Shown here: piece by piece, positions 9,728-18,480 of the stretch
Position numbering within the stretch: position 1 is the stretch's first letter
Layout of the letters: each line of letters begins with the position of its first letter
NCBI GenBank assembly: GCA_900471815.1
Contig: UICE01000003.1
Span: forward strand, 209,558 to 273,557
DNA length: 64,000 nucleotides
Source: Hyphomicrobiales bacterium
GTDB taxonomy: Bacteria; Pseudomonadota; Alphaproteobacteria; Rhizobiales; Rhizobiaceae
Reading direction: 5' to 3'
Made by a program: the position numbers and the translations under genes
The notes under the pieces: model-generated
Told to the model about the DNA's origin: nothing
What the model saw: only the letters and a program-made list of their open reading frames with translations
Databases searched by the model: none

Positions 9728-9826
9728 ATGACCGAATTTTTCCGACTTCTTCCAAGCCGGATAGTTTCACCAATGGAAGCTGTGGCCGGTTTCGCAGGCG
9801 GCGTGGGGTCAATTTATACGATCTAG
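9728..9826 (+). CDS. possible small protein, 32 aa
   Basis: A 32-codon frame with a very good ribosome site (TGGAGGT, 9717-9723) 4 nt before the ATG: MTEFFRLLPSRIVSPMEAVA, then GFAGGVGSIYTI. It lies in the 353-bp gap between trmL and the first ABC exporter gene, reading toward the exporter. It has a basic start and a short Gly-rich hydrophobic end. There is no homology I can name. It could be a leader peptide for the exporter pair or a chance frame; the Shine-Dalgarno match is the only positive evidence. The rest of the gap shows nothing else. Confidence 0.35.
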   Translation: MTEFFRLLPSRIVSPMEAVAGFAGGVGSIYTI

Positions 9827-9936
9827 TTTTTAAGACACAAACCGCATTCGTTCTCATGGTTGGCGATTTACTGACCAATCAGCTCCGGCAATTCATGCCG
9901 GTATAATTTCTTGCCGATCCCAAAAGAGGTCCGACA

Positions 9937-11769
9937 ATGTTCCGCTGGTTTGAAGACAGGCTTGAGCCATTTCCCACTGCTGAGCCGAGTGAGCCGCCCA
10001 AAACACTAATTGCGTTCTGTCTGCACTACACACGTGGTGTCTGGCCATGGCTTGCCGTTATGGCGGTGTGCACATCGCTGATCGCTGTTCTCGAAGTGTC
10101 CATGTACGCATTTCTGGGCAACATCGTCGATTGGTTGTCGAATCATTCGCGGGAAACATTCATCGCGGATGAGGGGTGGAAACTCGCATTGCTTGCGGGT
10201 GTTGTGCTTATAGCAATGCCAGGTATCGTACTTCTGGATTCGCTGGTTATTCATCAGACCCTTTTGAGCAACTATCCAATGCGAATCCGGTGGATGGTGC
10301 ACCGCTATATGGTTCGCCAATCAATGACTTTTTTTCAGGATGAGTTTGCTGGACGTATTTCGACCAAGCTGATGCAGACCTCTCTGGCGGTCCGTGAAGC
10401 GGTGATGAAACTGCTCGATGTGCTTAATTATGTAATCGTCTACTTCACCGGGACCCTCATTATCGCTGCTGCGGCCGACTTGCGACTGATGGTGCCGTTT
10501 CTACTCTGGTTGATGGCCTATATAGGCCTGATGTGGTATTTCATCCCAAAATTGCAGGTTGCATCTAAAGCACAAGCAGATTCCCGTTCGTCAATGACGG
10601 GCCGGATTGTCGACAGTTATACCAATATTGCGACGGTCAAGCTTTTCTCCCATTCCAAACGGGAGGAAAGCTACGCCCGCGAAGGGATGCAGGATTTCCT
10701 GTCGACAGCTTATCGCCAGATGCGCATGGTGACCGGCTTTCATGTGACTCTGTATGCGATGAACTGCCTGTTATTGTTCTCCGTAAGCGCCATAGCGATC
10801 TGGCTTTGGCTTGGGGCAGCGATCACAGTCGGTGCTGTGGCAGTGGGTATAGGTCTCGTGCTTCGCCTTAACGGCATGTCGCAGTGGATCATGTGGGAAA
10901 TGTCGGCACTGTTCGAAAACATCGGTACGGTGGAAGACGGTATTACGTCCATATCGCTCCCCCGATTGGTCATGGATGTGCCTGATGCTCCCAACCTTGA
11001 TGTACGAGCCGGCGCTATCACCTTTGATAAAATCGGTTTCCACTATGGCAAGGGAGCCGGCGTTATTGATCGGCTGTCTCTTGATATCAAGCCAGGTGAG
11101 AAAATCGGATTGGTCGGACGTTCCGGCGCGGGCAAGTCCACGCTCGTCAATCTCCTGTTGCGATTCTACGATCTTGAAAGCGGCAGAATCACGATTGATG
11201 GGCAGGATATTTCGAAAGTCCGACAAGATTCGCTGCGCGAACATATCGGGATGATCACTCAGGACACATCATTGCTGCATCGCTCAATCAGAGACAATGT
11301 GCTTTACGGAAGACCAGATGCTTCGGAAGAACTGATGAGGCAAGCGGTCAGGAACGCGCAGGCAGATTCGTTTATTGAAGCGGCTTCCGATCCGAAGGGG
11401 CGTCGTGGTTTCGACGCTCATGTGGGCGAGCGCGGCGTCAAGCTTTCTGGCGGACAGCGTCAGCGCATTGCAATTGCCCGCGTAATGCTCAAAGACGCAC
11501 CTATTCTTATCATGGACGAGGCGACATCGGCTCTTGATTCAGAAGTGGAAGCCGCAATTCAGGACAATCTCTATCGCCTGATGCAGGGCAAGACAGTTAT
11601 TGCCATCGCGCATAGGCTTTCTACCATTGCAGCACTCGACCGTCTCGTTGTCATGGACAAAGGGCAGATTGTAGAAAGCGGCAGTCATGATGAGCTTATC
11701 GCAGCTGGCGGTATTTATGCCGATCTGTGGGCGCGCCAGTCCGGAGGCTTCCTGGGAATGGATGATTAG
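9937..11769 (+). CDS. ABC exporter, fused membrane and ATPase domains (first of pair)
   Basis: A 610-residue half-transporter of the MsbA/multidrug type with six membrane helices (~residues 35-310) followed by a nucleotide-binding domain. Walker A is GRSGAGKST (~394-402), the signature LSGGQRQ (~502-508), Walker B ILIMDEATSALD (~523-534) and the H-loop AHRLST. All catalytic residues are present. It is preceded by GAGGT 10 nt before the ATG. The downstream gene encodes a close relative, so the two may form a heterodimer or be a tandem duplication. The substrate is unknown; lipids or drugs are typical. Confidence 0.92.
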   Translation: MFRWFEDRLEPFPTAEPSEPPKTLIAFCLHYTRGVWPWLAVMAVCTSLIAVLEVSMYAFLGNIVDWLSNHSRETFIADEGWKLALLAGVVLIAMPGIVLLDSLVIHQTLLSNYPMRIRWMVHRYMVRQSMTFFQDEFAGRISTKLMQTSLAVREAVMKLLDVLNYVIVYFTGTLIIAAAADLRLMVPFLLWLMAYIGLMWYFIPKLQVASKAQADSRSSMTGRIVDSYTNIATVKLFSHSKREESYAREGMQDFLSTAYRQMRMVTGFHVTLYAMNCLLLFSVSAIAIWLWLGAAITVGAVAVGIGLVLRLNGMSQWIMWEMSALFENIGTVEDGITSISLPRLVMDVPDAPNLDVRAGAITFDKIGFHYGKGAGVIDRLSLDIKPGEKIGLVGRSGAGKSTLVNLLLRFYDLESGRITIDGQDISKVRQDSLREHIGMITQDTSLLHRSIRDNVLYGRPDASEELMRQAVRNAQADSFIEAASDPKGRRGFDAHVGERGVKLSGGQRQRIAIARVMLKDAPILIMDEATSALDSEVEAAIQDNLYRLMQGKTVIAIAHRLSTIAALDRLVVMDKGQIVESGSHDELIAAGGIYADLWARQSGGFLGMDD

Positions 11770-11814
11770 AGCAAATTCGCTCTGGCAGACAGTAGAGTGA
11801 ACCAAGTTTAATTT

Positions 11815-11860
11815 GACGACCGCCGGGACTCAACGGAAAGTACTCCGCCGGTCGTCATTT
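11815..11860 (+). terminator. hairpin between the two ABC exporter genes
   Basis: GACGACCG (11815-11822) pairs with CGGTCGTC (11849-11856) around a 26-nt loop, followed by ATTT. It lies ~45 nt after the first ABC gene and could terminate or attenuate read-through into the second. The long loop and weak U-tract make this a moderate call. Confidence 0.4.
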
Positions 11861-11915
11861 GTTACGGCTGTTTGGTTTTAACAAACCGCAAGGATTCCAA
11901 ACTGATGTGGTTTGC

Positions 11916-13766
11916 ATGAAGCGTCTGTTCGCCCTTTTCGAAAGCTGGGTTGATCCCTACGCCAAAGCTCCGGCGGACCGTGTTCCAAACCACACATTGG
12001 CATTTATGTGGTTCTACGTCCGGCAGCAGAAATATGTGTTTCTTGCGATGCTTGTCTGTGGCGGGCTTATCGCCTTTTTTGAAGCAGGGCTTTTCTGGTT
12101 TGTCGGCAAAATCATCGATATCCTCTCTTCGGCGGATCGCGTTGAAGGATGGGACGGATTAATCGACAAACATGGGATAGCGCTTTTTCTCATGCTTTTG
12201 GCGGTGTTGATTGGTCGTACGCTGGTACTTTCACTTGCGGCGCTTGTTGAGGAGCAGGCAATTGTTCCCGGCTTCAACAATCTCGTGAGGTGGCAAGCTC
12301 ACAGCATAGTCTACCGTCAGAGCCTGTCGTTTTTCCAGAATGATTTTTCCGGTCGTATTGTTACGAAGGTCTGGGCTACCGGGCAGGCGCTTGGCGATTT
12401 CATGGTGACGCTGCTCCAAGCCGTCTGGTTCAGCGTGGTCTACTGCGCCACTACGCTCTTTCTGATCGGGCGGCTGGATTGGCGCCTTGCATCTGTGGTG
12501 ATCGCATGGCTTGCTGTTTTTGGTTTGACCGCGCGTTATTTCCTGCCGCGTGTGCGCCGGGCGGCCCGTGAAACGGCGGAAAGCAGCTCAGTTGCGATGG
12601 GTCAACTCGTGGATGGTTATAGCAATATCCAGACATTGAAACTGTTTGGTACTGCAAGCCGCGACGATGCCTATATCCGTCAGGGCATGGATCGTTGGTT
12701 ACAGGCTATCACCACGCTGACGCGTGGCCTGAGCGGCATTCGCATTTCATTGGCCTCTACCAGCGGAATTATGATCTGCACAGTTGCCTATGTGTCGATA
12801 GACCTGTGGCTGGCCGGGGAAATCTCATCGGGCGAAGTGGCTTTTACTCTGGGGCTGGTGCTGCGCCTGAGCATGTTGCTGACCCGGATGATGGCTAATC
12901 TGAATGGCCTTTTGCGCAACTACGGCACGATACAAAATTCCAAAGAGCTACTGGCAAAGCCTGTGACTGTGCTCGACAAACAAGATGCACAAGAATTGGT
13001 GGTGCCGCAAGGTTCGATTAACTTCGAAAATATCCGGTTTCACTATGACAGCGCCAGATCGGTCACTAATGACCTGTCACTGTCCATTCGACCGGGTGAG
13101 AAAGTGGGGCTGGTAGGGCGCTCGGGAGCGGGAAAGTCCACGCTCGTTAATTTGCTTTTGCGTTTTTATGATCTCGAAGGCGGTAAAATTATCGTTGACG
13201 GGCAGGACATAGCGAACATTACGCAGGATTCCCTGCGCGCCAATATCGGTATGGTCACGCAAGACACATCGCTACTGCATCGTTCCGTGCGAGACAATAT
13301 TCTGTATGGCAGGCCGGACGCATCCGAAGAGCTTTTGCAAAAGGCAGTTAAAAATGCACAAGCCGATATTTTCATTGATGATTTAAGTGACCAGAAGGGT
13401 CGAAAGGGTCTGGACGCACATGTTGGAGAGCGTGGCGTGAAGCTTTCCGGCGGGCAACGGCAGCGCATCGCAATTGCGCGTGTCATGCTGAAGGACGCTC
13501 CCATTTTGGTGCTGGACGAGGCCACCTCCGCGCTTGATTCCGAGGTTGAGGCGGCCATTCAGGAGAGTCTTTACCAATTGATGCAGGGAAAAACGGTCAT
13601 CGCTATCGCCCATAGACTCTCGACCATTGCCGCATTGGATCGCTTGGTCGTGATGGACGAGGGGCGCATTGTGGAAACAGGCAAGCACGAAGAACTCATC
13701 GCGGCGAATGGGATTTATGCCAGTCTCTGGGCGCGGCAGTCAGGCGGGTTTATCGCTCATGATTAA
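11916..13766 (+). CDS. ABC exporter, fused membrane and ATPase domains (second of pair)
   Basis: A 616-residue ABC half-transporter, starting at the ATG that gives MKRLFALFESW; a TTG 19 codons upstream is a weaker alternative. Six membrane helices precede the ATPase domain with Walker A GRSGAGKST (~399-407), LSGGQRQ, ILVLDEATSALD and AHRLST. The ATPase half is almost the same as in the preceding gene (shared GVKLSGGQRQRIAIARVMLK, then HRLSTIAALDRLVVMD), while the membrane halves have diverged. The pair probably works as a heterodimer, or as two exporters with different substrates. Confidence 0.92.
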   Translation: MKRLFALFESWVDPYAKAPADRVPNHTLAFMWFYVRQQKYVFLAMLVCGGLIAFFEAGLFWFVGKIIDILSSADRVEGWDGLIDKHGIALFLMLLAVLIGRTLVLSLAALVEEQAIVPGFNNLVRWQAHSIVYRQSLSFFQNDFSGRIVTKVWATGQALGDFMVTLLQAVWFSVVYCATTLFLIGRLDWRLASVVIAWLAVFGLTARYFLPRVRRAARETAESSSVAMGQLVDGYSNIQTLKLFGTASRDDAYIRQGMDRWLQAITTLTRGLSGIRISLASTSGIMICTVAYVSIDLWLAGEISSGEVAFTLGLVLRLSMLLTRMMANLNGLLRNYGTIQNSKELLAKPVTVLDKQDAQELVVPQGSINFENIRFHYDSARSVTNDLSLSIRPGEKVGLVGRSGAGKSTLVNLLLRFYDLEGGKIIVDGQDIANITQDSLRANIGMVTQDTSLLHRSVRDNILYGRPDASEELLQKAVKNAQADIFIDDLSDQKGRKGLDAHVGERGVKLSGGQRQRIAIARVMLKDAPILVLDEATSALDSEVEAAIQESLYQLMQGKTVIAIAHRLSTIAALDRLVVMDEGRIVETGKHEELIAANGIYASLWARQSGGFIAHD

Positions 13767-13781
13767 CGCTTGTGGGATGAA

Positions 13782-13830
13782 TTTGATATTTGCATCCGGT
13801 CCAGCTGCAAACTCCGGTGCGAATATCAAA
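13782..13830. repeat. stem-loop downstream of the ABC exporter
   Basis: TTTGATATTTGCATCCGG (13782-13799) pairs with CCGGTGCGAATATCAAA (13814-13830) with one wobble and one bulge, around a 14-nt loop. It begins 15 nt after the exporter stop, where a terminator is expected, but no T-run follows on either strand. With the next hairpin it fills most of the 345-bp gap before petA. Confidence 0.7.
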
Positions 13831-13850
13831 TCACTCTACTGGAATCATAT

Positions 13851-13934
13851 GCTTATCGGTGGTCTTGCCGATTCCAACATTCGCAACAAGCATGATCGAA
13901 ATGAGATGCGAATGTTAGAATAAGACCACCAAGC
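13851..13934. repeat. long compound stem-loop between ABC exporter and petA
   Basis: Nested arms: GCTT (13851-13854), GGTGGTCTT (13858-13866), ATTC (13871-13874) and AACATTCGCA (13876-13885). They pair with TGCGAATGTT (13907-13916), GAAT (13918-13921), AAGACCACC (13922-13930) and AAGC (13931-13934). This gives 27 paired positions with only small bulges and a 21-nt loop. No T-run follows. It shares an ATTYGCA core with the preceding hairpin. It could be a repeated palindromic element or an RNA processing or stability element. Confidence 0.7.
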
Positions 13935-14014
13935 TTATCCCTGCGACATCCTGCCCTTGTGGCTTTGTCAGGCTGGACAAGCCCCTGCGACACGCTTAGA
14001 AACCACCCGATATG

Positions 14015-14042
14015 TTGGGGATTCCGCGAGGCTCATTAATAT
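14015..14042 (+). promoter_or_regulatory. candidate promoter of petABC
   Basis: TTGGGG (14015-14020) and TAATAT (14037-14042) are separated by 16 bp, about 70 bp before the petA start. This is a fair sigma-70-type match by eye and lies in the right place for the bc1 operon. No start-site data are available. Confidence 0.4.
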
Positions 14043-14111
14043 GGGCCAGTCTGCTATTGTTGATAAAGCGGGGGCTCCAGCTGCGTTGTTATTCGGAAAG
14101 GACCAGGCCCC

Positions 14112-14675
14112 GTGAGCGCACACGATACGACCGAGCCGACACGGCGTGACTTCCTCTATATTGCGACAGGTATGGCCGGTGCGGTCGGTGTAGGCGCCTT
14201 TGCTTGGCCCTTTATCGACCAGATGCGCCCGGACGCCTCCACGCTGGCAGTCTCGTCCATCGAAGTTGATGTTTCAGCCTTAACGCCGGGTATGTCGCTG
14301 ACAGTAAAATGGCGCGGCAAGCCGATCTTCATTCGTAATCGTACGCCCAAGGAAGTCGAAGAGGCCAAAGCTGTACAGCTCAGCGAGCTTAAGGATCCAA
14401 TTGCGCGCAACGCCAATCTGCCGAGTGACGCACAGGCGACAGATGCTGATCGTACTGCAGTCAAGGAAAAGGAAAACTGGCTGGTGATGGTGGGGGTTTG
14501 CACCCATCTCGGCTGTATTCCACTTGGTCAGCAGGGCGACTTTGGTGGATGGTTCTGCCCATGCCATGGTTCGCACTACGACACGGCCGGACGTATCCGT
14601 AAGGGCCCTGCGCCGGAGAACCTGCCGGTTCCGCCGCTTTCATTCATTTCCGACACCGTCATCAAAATCGGCTAA
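14112..14675 (+). CDS. petA: ubiquinol-cytochrome c reductase Rieske iron-sulfur subunit
   Basis: The [2Fe-2S] subunit of the cytochrome bc1 complex (187 residues, GTG start). A twin-arginine signal-anchor is seen at [11 protein letters not shown] (10-20), with the membrane segment to ~37. Rieske ligands are all present: Cys130 and His132 (CTHLGC), Cys149 and His152 (CPCHGSH), with the disulfide pair Cys135-Cys151. It passes electrons from ubiquinol to cytochrome c1. It is the first gene of petABC, with petB 21 nt downstream. Confidence 0.97.
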   Translation: MSAHDTTEPTRRDFLYIATGMAGAVGVGAFAWPFIDQMRPDASTLAVSSIEVDVSALTPGMSLTVKWRGKPIFIRNRTPKEVEEAKAVQLSELKDPIARNANLPSDAQATDADRTAVKEKENWLVMVGVCTHLGCIPLGQQGDFGGWFCPCHGSHYDTAGRIRKGPAPENLPVPPLSFISDTVIKIG

Positions 14676-14696
14676 GGTTTTACGGGGAGACACGAC

Positions 14697-15995
14697 ATGA
14701 GCGGTGGACATTCATCCTATACGCCTAATACCGGTATCGAAAAATGGTTTGATGCGCGACTGCCGTTGCCGCGTCTGCTTTATGATAGCTTTGTAGCTTA
14801 CCCGGTTCCGCGCAATCTCAACTATGCTTATGCCTTTGGCGGTATTCTGGCATTGATGCTGGTTTCGCAGATCATTACAGGCATCGTGCTGGCCATGCAT
14901 TATGCCGCAGACACGGGGCTTGCGTTCAACTCCGTTGAAAAGATCATGCGCGATGTCAATTCTGGCTGGCTTCTGCGCTATCTGCATTCGAACGGCGCTT
15001 CGATGTTCTTTCTTGCGGTGTTCATTCATATATTTCGCGGTCTTTACTACGGGTCTTACAAGGCTCCGCGCGAGCTATTGTGGATACTAGGTGTCATCAT
15101 CCTGCTTTTGATGATGGCAACAGCTTTCATGGGTTATGTTCTACCCTGGGGGCAGATGTCGTTCTGGGGTGCTACGGTTATCACCGGCTTCTTCACGGCT
15201 TTCCCGGTTATCGGCAATCCTATTCAGGAGCTGCTGCTTGGTGGTTTTGCTGTCGATAACCCTACACTGAACCGGTTTTTCTCACTGCATTACCTTCTGC
15301 CGTTCATGATTGCCGGTGTAGTCGTTCTCCACGTATGGGCGCTGCATGTTACCGGTCAGACGAACCCCACGGGTATCGAAGTCAAGTCAAAGACCGATAC
15401 AGTCGCGTTCACGCCATATGCGACGGTCAAGGATGCTTTCGGTCTTTGCATCTTCTTTATCCTCTTCGCTTACTTCGTATTCTACATGCCTAACTATCTC
15501 GGTCATCCGGATAATTACATTCCAGCGGACTCGTTGAAGACGCCTGCGCATATCGTTCCTGAGTGGTACTTCCTGCCATTCTACGCGATGCTTCGTGCCA
15601 TCACCTTCAACATCGGACCAATCGACTCGAAGCTCGGCGGCGTGTTGACCATGTTCGGTTCCATTGCGATCCTGTTCCTGGTGCCTTGGCTGGATACGTC
15701 TAAAGTTCGCTCTGCTGTCTACCGTCCTTGGTACAAGCTATTCTTCTGGCTGTTCGTCATTGACGCAATCATTCTCGGCTGGCTCGGTTCACGTCCTGCT
15801 GAAGGCCTCTATACGGTCTTCTCACAGATCGGAACGGCATACTACTTTGGCTTCTTCATCATCATCATGCCTTTGCTGGGGTTGATTGAGACGCCGCGCC
15901 GCTTGCCGAATTCAATTACGGAAGCCGTACTTGCCAAAACCAAGAGTGGTGAGCAGCTAGCTGGTGCAACCACTGCTTCGGAAACCAGGGCCTGA
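14697..15995 (+). CDS. petB: cytochrome b of the bc1 complex
   Basis: A 432-residue integral membrane cytochrome b with eight or more hydrophobic helices. It has the conserved [17 protein letters not shown] quinol-site region, the [14 protein letters not shown] motif (PEWY is the Qo-site signature), and heme histidines in [10 protein letters not shown] and SLHYLLPF. It carries both b hemes and the two quinone sites of complex III. It sits between petA and petC in the standard fbcFBC order. The short hydrophilic C-terminal tail is normal for alphaproteobacteria. Confidence 0.97.
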   Translation: MSGGHSSYTPNTGIEKWFDARLPLPRLLYDSFVAYPVPRNLNYAYAFGGILALMLVSQIITGIVLAMHYAADTGLAFNSVEKIMRDVNSGWLLRYLHSNGASMFFLAVFIHIFRGLYYGSYKAPRELLWILGVIILLLMMATAFMGYVLPWGQMSFWGATVITGFFTAFPVIGNPIQELLLGGFAVDNPTLNRFFSLHYLLPFMIAGVVVLHVWALHVTGQTNPTGIEVKSKTDTVAFTPYATVKDAFGLCIFFILFAYFVFYMPNYLGHPDNYIPADSLKTPAHIVPEWYFLPFYAMLRAITFNIGPIDSKLGGVLTMFGSIAILFLVPWLDTSKVRSAVYRPWYKLFFWLFVIDAIILGWLGSRPAEGLYTVFSQIGTAYYFGFFIIIMPLLGLIETPRRLPNSITEAVLAKTKSGEQLAGATTASETRA

Positions 15996-16015
15996 GAATC
16001 GTGAAGGACTCAACC

Positions 16016-16885
16016 ATGAAAAAAATCCTCCTCGGTCTTGCCGCTGCCGGTCTCGGTACAATGCTGGCTTTCAGTGGTGCGAAGGCGGCAGAAGAAGCTA
16101 ACCACGCAGCGGAGCCAACGCATTTCCCGATCAAGCATCCGGAAGAAATGAAGTGGACCTTTTCCGGCCCCTTTGGATATTATGACAAGCAGCAACTGCA
16201 GCGCGGCTTGAAAATATACAAGGAAGTTTGCTCGGCCTGCCATTCCATGAGCTTGGTTCCATTCCGCGCTCTGGAAGAGTTGGGTTACAACGAAGCTCAG
16301 GTAAAAGCCTTCGCTGCCGAATATGAAGTGCCGGATGCACCGAATGCCGATGGTGAGATTGTTAACCGCAAGGCTATTCCTGCCGACCATTTTCCATCGC
16401 CATTTCCAAATGTTCAAGCTGCCGCCGCCGCCAATGGTGGCGCTGCTCCGCCCGATTTTTCGCTGATCGCAAAGGCCCGTTCAGTTGAACGCGGTTTCCC
16501 GCAATTCCTGTATGACATCGCACCGTGGGTTCAATATCAGGAAGGTGGTCCGGATTATATCCACGCGCTTTTGACGGGTTATGGTCAGACGCCGCCGGAA
16601 GGCATGCAGATTCCAGAGGGAACGCACTATAATCCCTACTTCATTGCCGCCAAATCGCTTGCAATGGCACAGCCTCTGCAAGACGGACAGGTGACCTATG
16701 ATGATGGTTCGCCAGCGACCTTGTCGCAATATTCACAAGATATCGCAGCGTTCCTCATGTGGGCTGCTGAGCCGCATCTGGAAGAGCGCAAGAAGACCGG
16801 CTTCCGCGTCATGATCTTTCTGATCTTGTTTGCGGGTCTGGTTTATCTGGCCAAGCGCCGGATTTGGTCTGACGTTCCGCATTGA
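16016..16885 (+). CDS. petC: cytochrome c1 of the bc1 complex
   Basis: The c-type heme subunit of complex III, 289 residues from the ATG at 16016 (GAAGGA lies ~9 nt before it; an upstream GTG at 16001 is less likely). A Sec signal peptide (1-24, ending AKA) precedes the heme site CSACH (Cys72, Cys75, His76). SLAMAQPL supplies the likely Met ligand, and a C-terminal anchor helix (VMIFLILFAGLVYLAKRR) follows. It ends the pet operon and is followed by a terminator at 16912. Confidence 0.96.
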   Translation: MKKILLGLAAAGLGTMLAFSGAKAAEEANHAAEPTHFPIKHPEEMKWTFSGPFGYYDKQQLQRGLKIYKEVCSACHSMSLVPFRALEELGYNEAQVKAFAAEYEVPDAPNADGEIVNRKAIPADHFPSPFPNVQAAAAANGGAAPPDFSLIAKARSVERGFPQFLYDIAPWVQYQEGGPDYIHALLTGYGQTPPEGMQIPEGTHYNPYFIAAKSLAMAQPLQDGQVTYDDGSPATLSQYSQDIAAFLMWAAEPHLEERKKTGFRVMIFLILFAGLVYLAKRRIWSDVPH

Positions 16886-16911
16886 GCGGTTGATAGTATT
16901 GATCGTGGAAG

Positions 16912-16930
16912 GGGCGCAATGCGCCCTTTT
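16912..16930 (+). terminator. terminator of the pet operon
   Basis: GGGCGC (16912-16917), loop AAT, GCGCCC (16921-16926), then TTTT. It lies 27 nt after the petC stop, with A residues opposite the T-run. Confidence 0.75.
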
Positions 16931-16968
16931 CTTTTGTGGGCATGGCAAAGAAACAAAGGAATCATGAG

Positions 16969-17514
16969 ATGGATTCAAGTCTGAAGCAGACCTTGGTCAA
17001 TTCCATCCGGAACATTCCGGACTATCCAAAACAGGGTGTCATGTTTCGTGACATTACAACCCTCCTTGGCAATGCGCGAGCCTTCCGCCGTGCCGTTGAT
17101 GAATTGGTCCATCCCTATGCCGGCGGCAAAGTCGACAAGATTGCAGGCATCGAAGCGCGGGGCTTCATCATAGGCGGGGCGATGGCGCATCAGTTATCAG
17201 CTGGCTTCGTACCTATCCGCAAGAAGGGCAAGCTGCCCCATGATACTGTGCGCATTGCCTATAGCCTTGAATATGGGTTGGACGAGATGGAAATGCACAG
17301 GGACGCCATTATCCCCGGCGAAAAAGTTTTGCTTGTCGATGATCTCATTGCAACCGGCGGCACCGCAGAAGCGGCAGTAAAGCTCTTGCAACAACTGGGC
17401 GCCGATATCGTCGCTGCCTGTTTTGTTATTGATCTGCCGGAGTTGGGCGGTCGAAAGAAACTAGAGGCGCTTGGCGTAAACGTTCGCACATTGATCGATT
17501 TTGACGGCCACTAA
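16969..17514 (+). CDS. apt: adenine phosphoribosyltransferase
   Basis: Purine salvage enzyme making AMP from adenine and PRPP. It is 181 residues from the ATG at 16969, which follows AAAGGA by 8 nt; an in-frame ATG 11 codons earlier lies close to the terminator and lacks a good ribosome site. The PRPP-binding motif is [14 protein letters not shown] (~120-133). The [15 protein letters not shown] segment is characteristic of Apt. It follows the pet terminator, so it is probably transcribed separately. Confidence 0.95.
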   Translation: MDSSLKQTLVNSIRNIPDYPKQGVMFRDITTLLGNARAFRRAVDELVHPYAGGKVDKIAGIEARGFIIGGAMAHQLSAGFVPIRKKGKLPHDTVRIAYSLEYGLDEMEMHRDAIIPGEKVLLVDDLIATGGTAEAAVKLLQQLGADIVAACFVIDLPELGGRKKLEALGVNVRTLIDFDGH

Positions 17515-17537
17515 CAAAGTCTTATGTTGGTGGCGAC

Positions 17538-18011
17538 TTAGTCAGGCAGGGCAATAAGAGCGGCGCTGTCGAATTCCATCACGCGGATGCCATTCTGATT
17601 ATAGGCCGCTGAGGACATCTGCATCATCGACCACCCGGGACGTGATTGAAGTGTACGCACGCTGTTCACGGTTCGGGTAAAACGGATTGTGTCTCCGGCA
17701 TAGACCGGCTTCAACCATTTCAGGTTCTCAAATCCGGGCGAGGGGCCGAATGTTGGCGGTTGTTCGCCGCGCTTCATAGCCTCTTTAATAAGGGCTTTCA
17801 TGCTCTCCACGTTAAGCCGCATCCAGATGGCTGTCGTGTGCCAACCTGATGCACAAAGCGCGCCGAAATTGCTATGCTTGGCAGCTTCGGGATCAACGTG
17901 AAATCGCTGCGGATCGTATTTTTTGGCAAAGGTAATAATTTCTTCCGCACCGAATGTATGGCTGCCCAGGTCCATTTCGACACCGATGTGGGCTTCAATG
18001 TCGTTGCTCAT
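17538..18011 (-). CDS. MaoC-family dehydratase (second of pair)
   Basis: A 157-residue hot-dog-fold protein with the hydratase-2 motif YDPQRFHVDPEAA (residues ~31-43), whose Asp and His are the catalytic pair in (R)-specific enoyl-CoA hydratases. Its start overlaps the stop of the adjacent MaoC gene in an ATGA, and the two share the pattern FDPQPFHLD / YDPQRFHVD and GWHT. Such tandem MaoC pairs probably act as a heterodimer. The substrate, probably an enoyl-CoA, is unknown. The gene is convergent with apt, with 23 bp between the stops. Confidence 0.88.
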   Translation of the reverse strand: MSNDIEAHIGVEMDLGSHTFGAEEIITFAKKYDPQRFHVDPEAAKHSNFGALCASGWHTTAIWMRLNVESMKALIKEAMKRGEQPPTFGPSPGFENLKWLKPVYAGDTIRFTRTVNSVRTLQSRPGWSMMQMSSAAYNQNGIRVMEFDSAALIALPD

Positions 18012-18472
18012 GATGCCAATGGCTCCCGCAAGGAAAACATGCCGGTGTTTTGCAGTTCACACACGAGCACGCCATCCTGATTGAAAACTTTATGGTGTAA
18101 AACCACAAAGCCAAGTGAAGGCTTGGACTTGGATACCCGGCTTTCGATGACGGTTGTCTTGCCGGTCAGCGTGTCACCGGCAAGTACTGGTGCACGCCAT
18201 CTCGCATAGTCTATTCCTGGTGCTCCTTGCGAGGTCGAGTCGAGGAGATAGGCGTCACACATCATACGCATGAACATTGAGACTGTATGCCAACCCGACG
18301 CTGCAAGGCCGCCTAAGATGCTTGCTTTGCCTGCTGCTTCGTCCAAATGGAATGGTTGAGGATCGAACTGGCTGGCAAAATCGATGATCTCGCCAGCTTC
18401 GACGATCTTTGAACCCAGCGGCCATTCGCTGCCAACAGCAAAATCTTCAAATGCGTAGCGGGGTTCACTCAT
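18008..18472 (-). CDS. MaoC-family dehydratase (first of pair)
   Basis: A 154-residue MaoC/hydratase-2 protein (MSEPRYAFEDF...) with FDPQPFHLDEAAG holding the catalytic Asp/His and ASGWHTVSMFMR after it. Two ATGs lie in tandem (18475, 18472); the second is better spaced from the upstream GAGG. It starts 8 nt after the ychF stop and runs into the second MaoC gene by a 4-nt overlap. Both are therefore probably co-transcribed with ychF and pth. Confidence 0.87.
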   Translation of the reverse strand: MSEPRYAFEDFAVGSEWPLGSKIVEAGEIIDFASQFDPQPFHLDEAAGKASILGGLAASGWHTVSMFMRMMCDAYLLDSTSQGAPGIDYARWRAPVLAGDTLTGKTTVIESRVSKSKPSLGFVVLHHKVFNQDGVLVCELQNTGMFSLREPLAS

Positions 18473-18480
18473 CATTGCCT

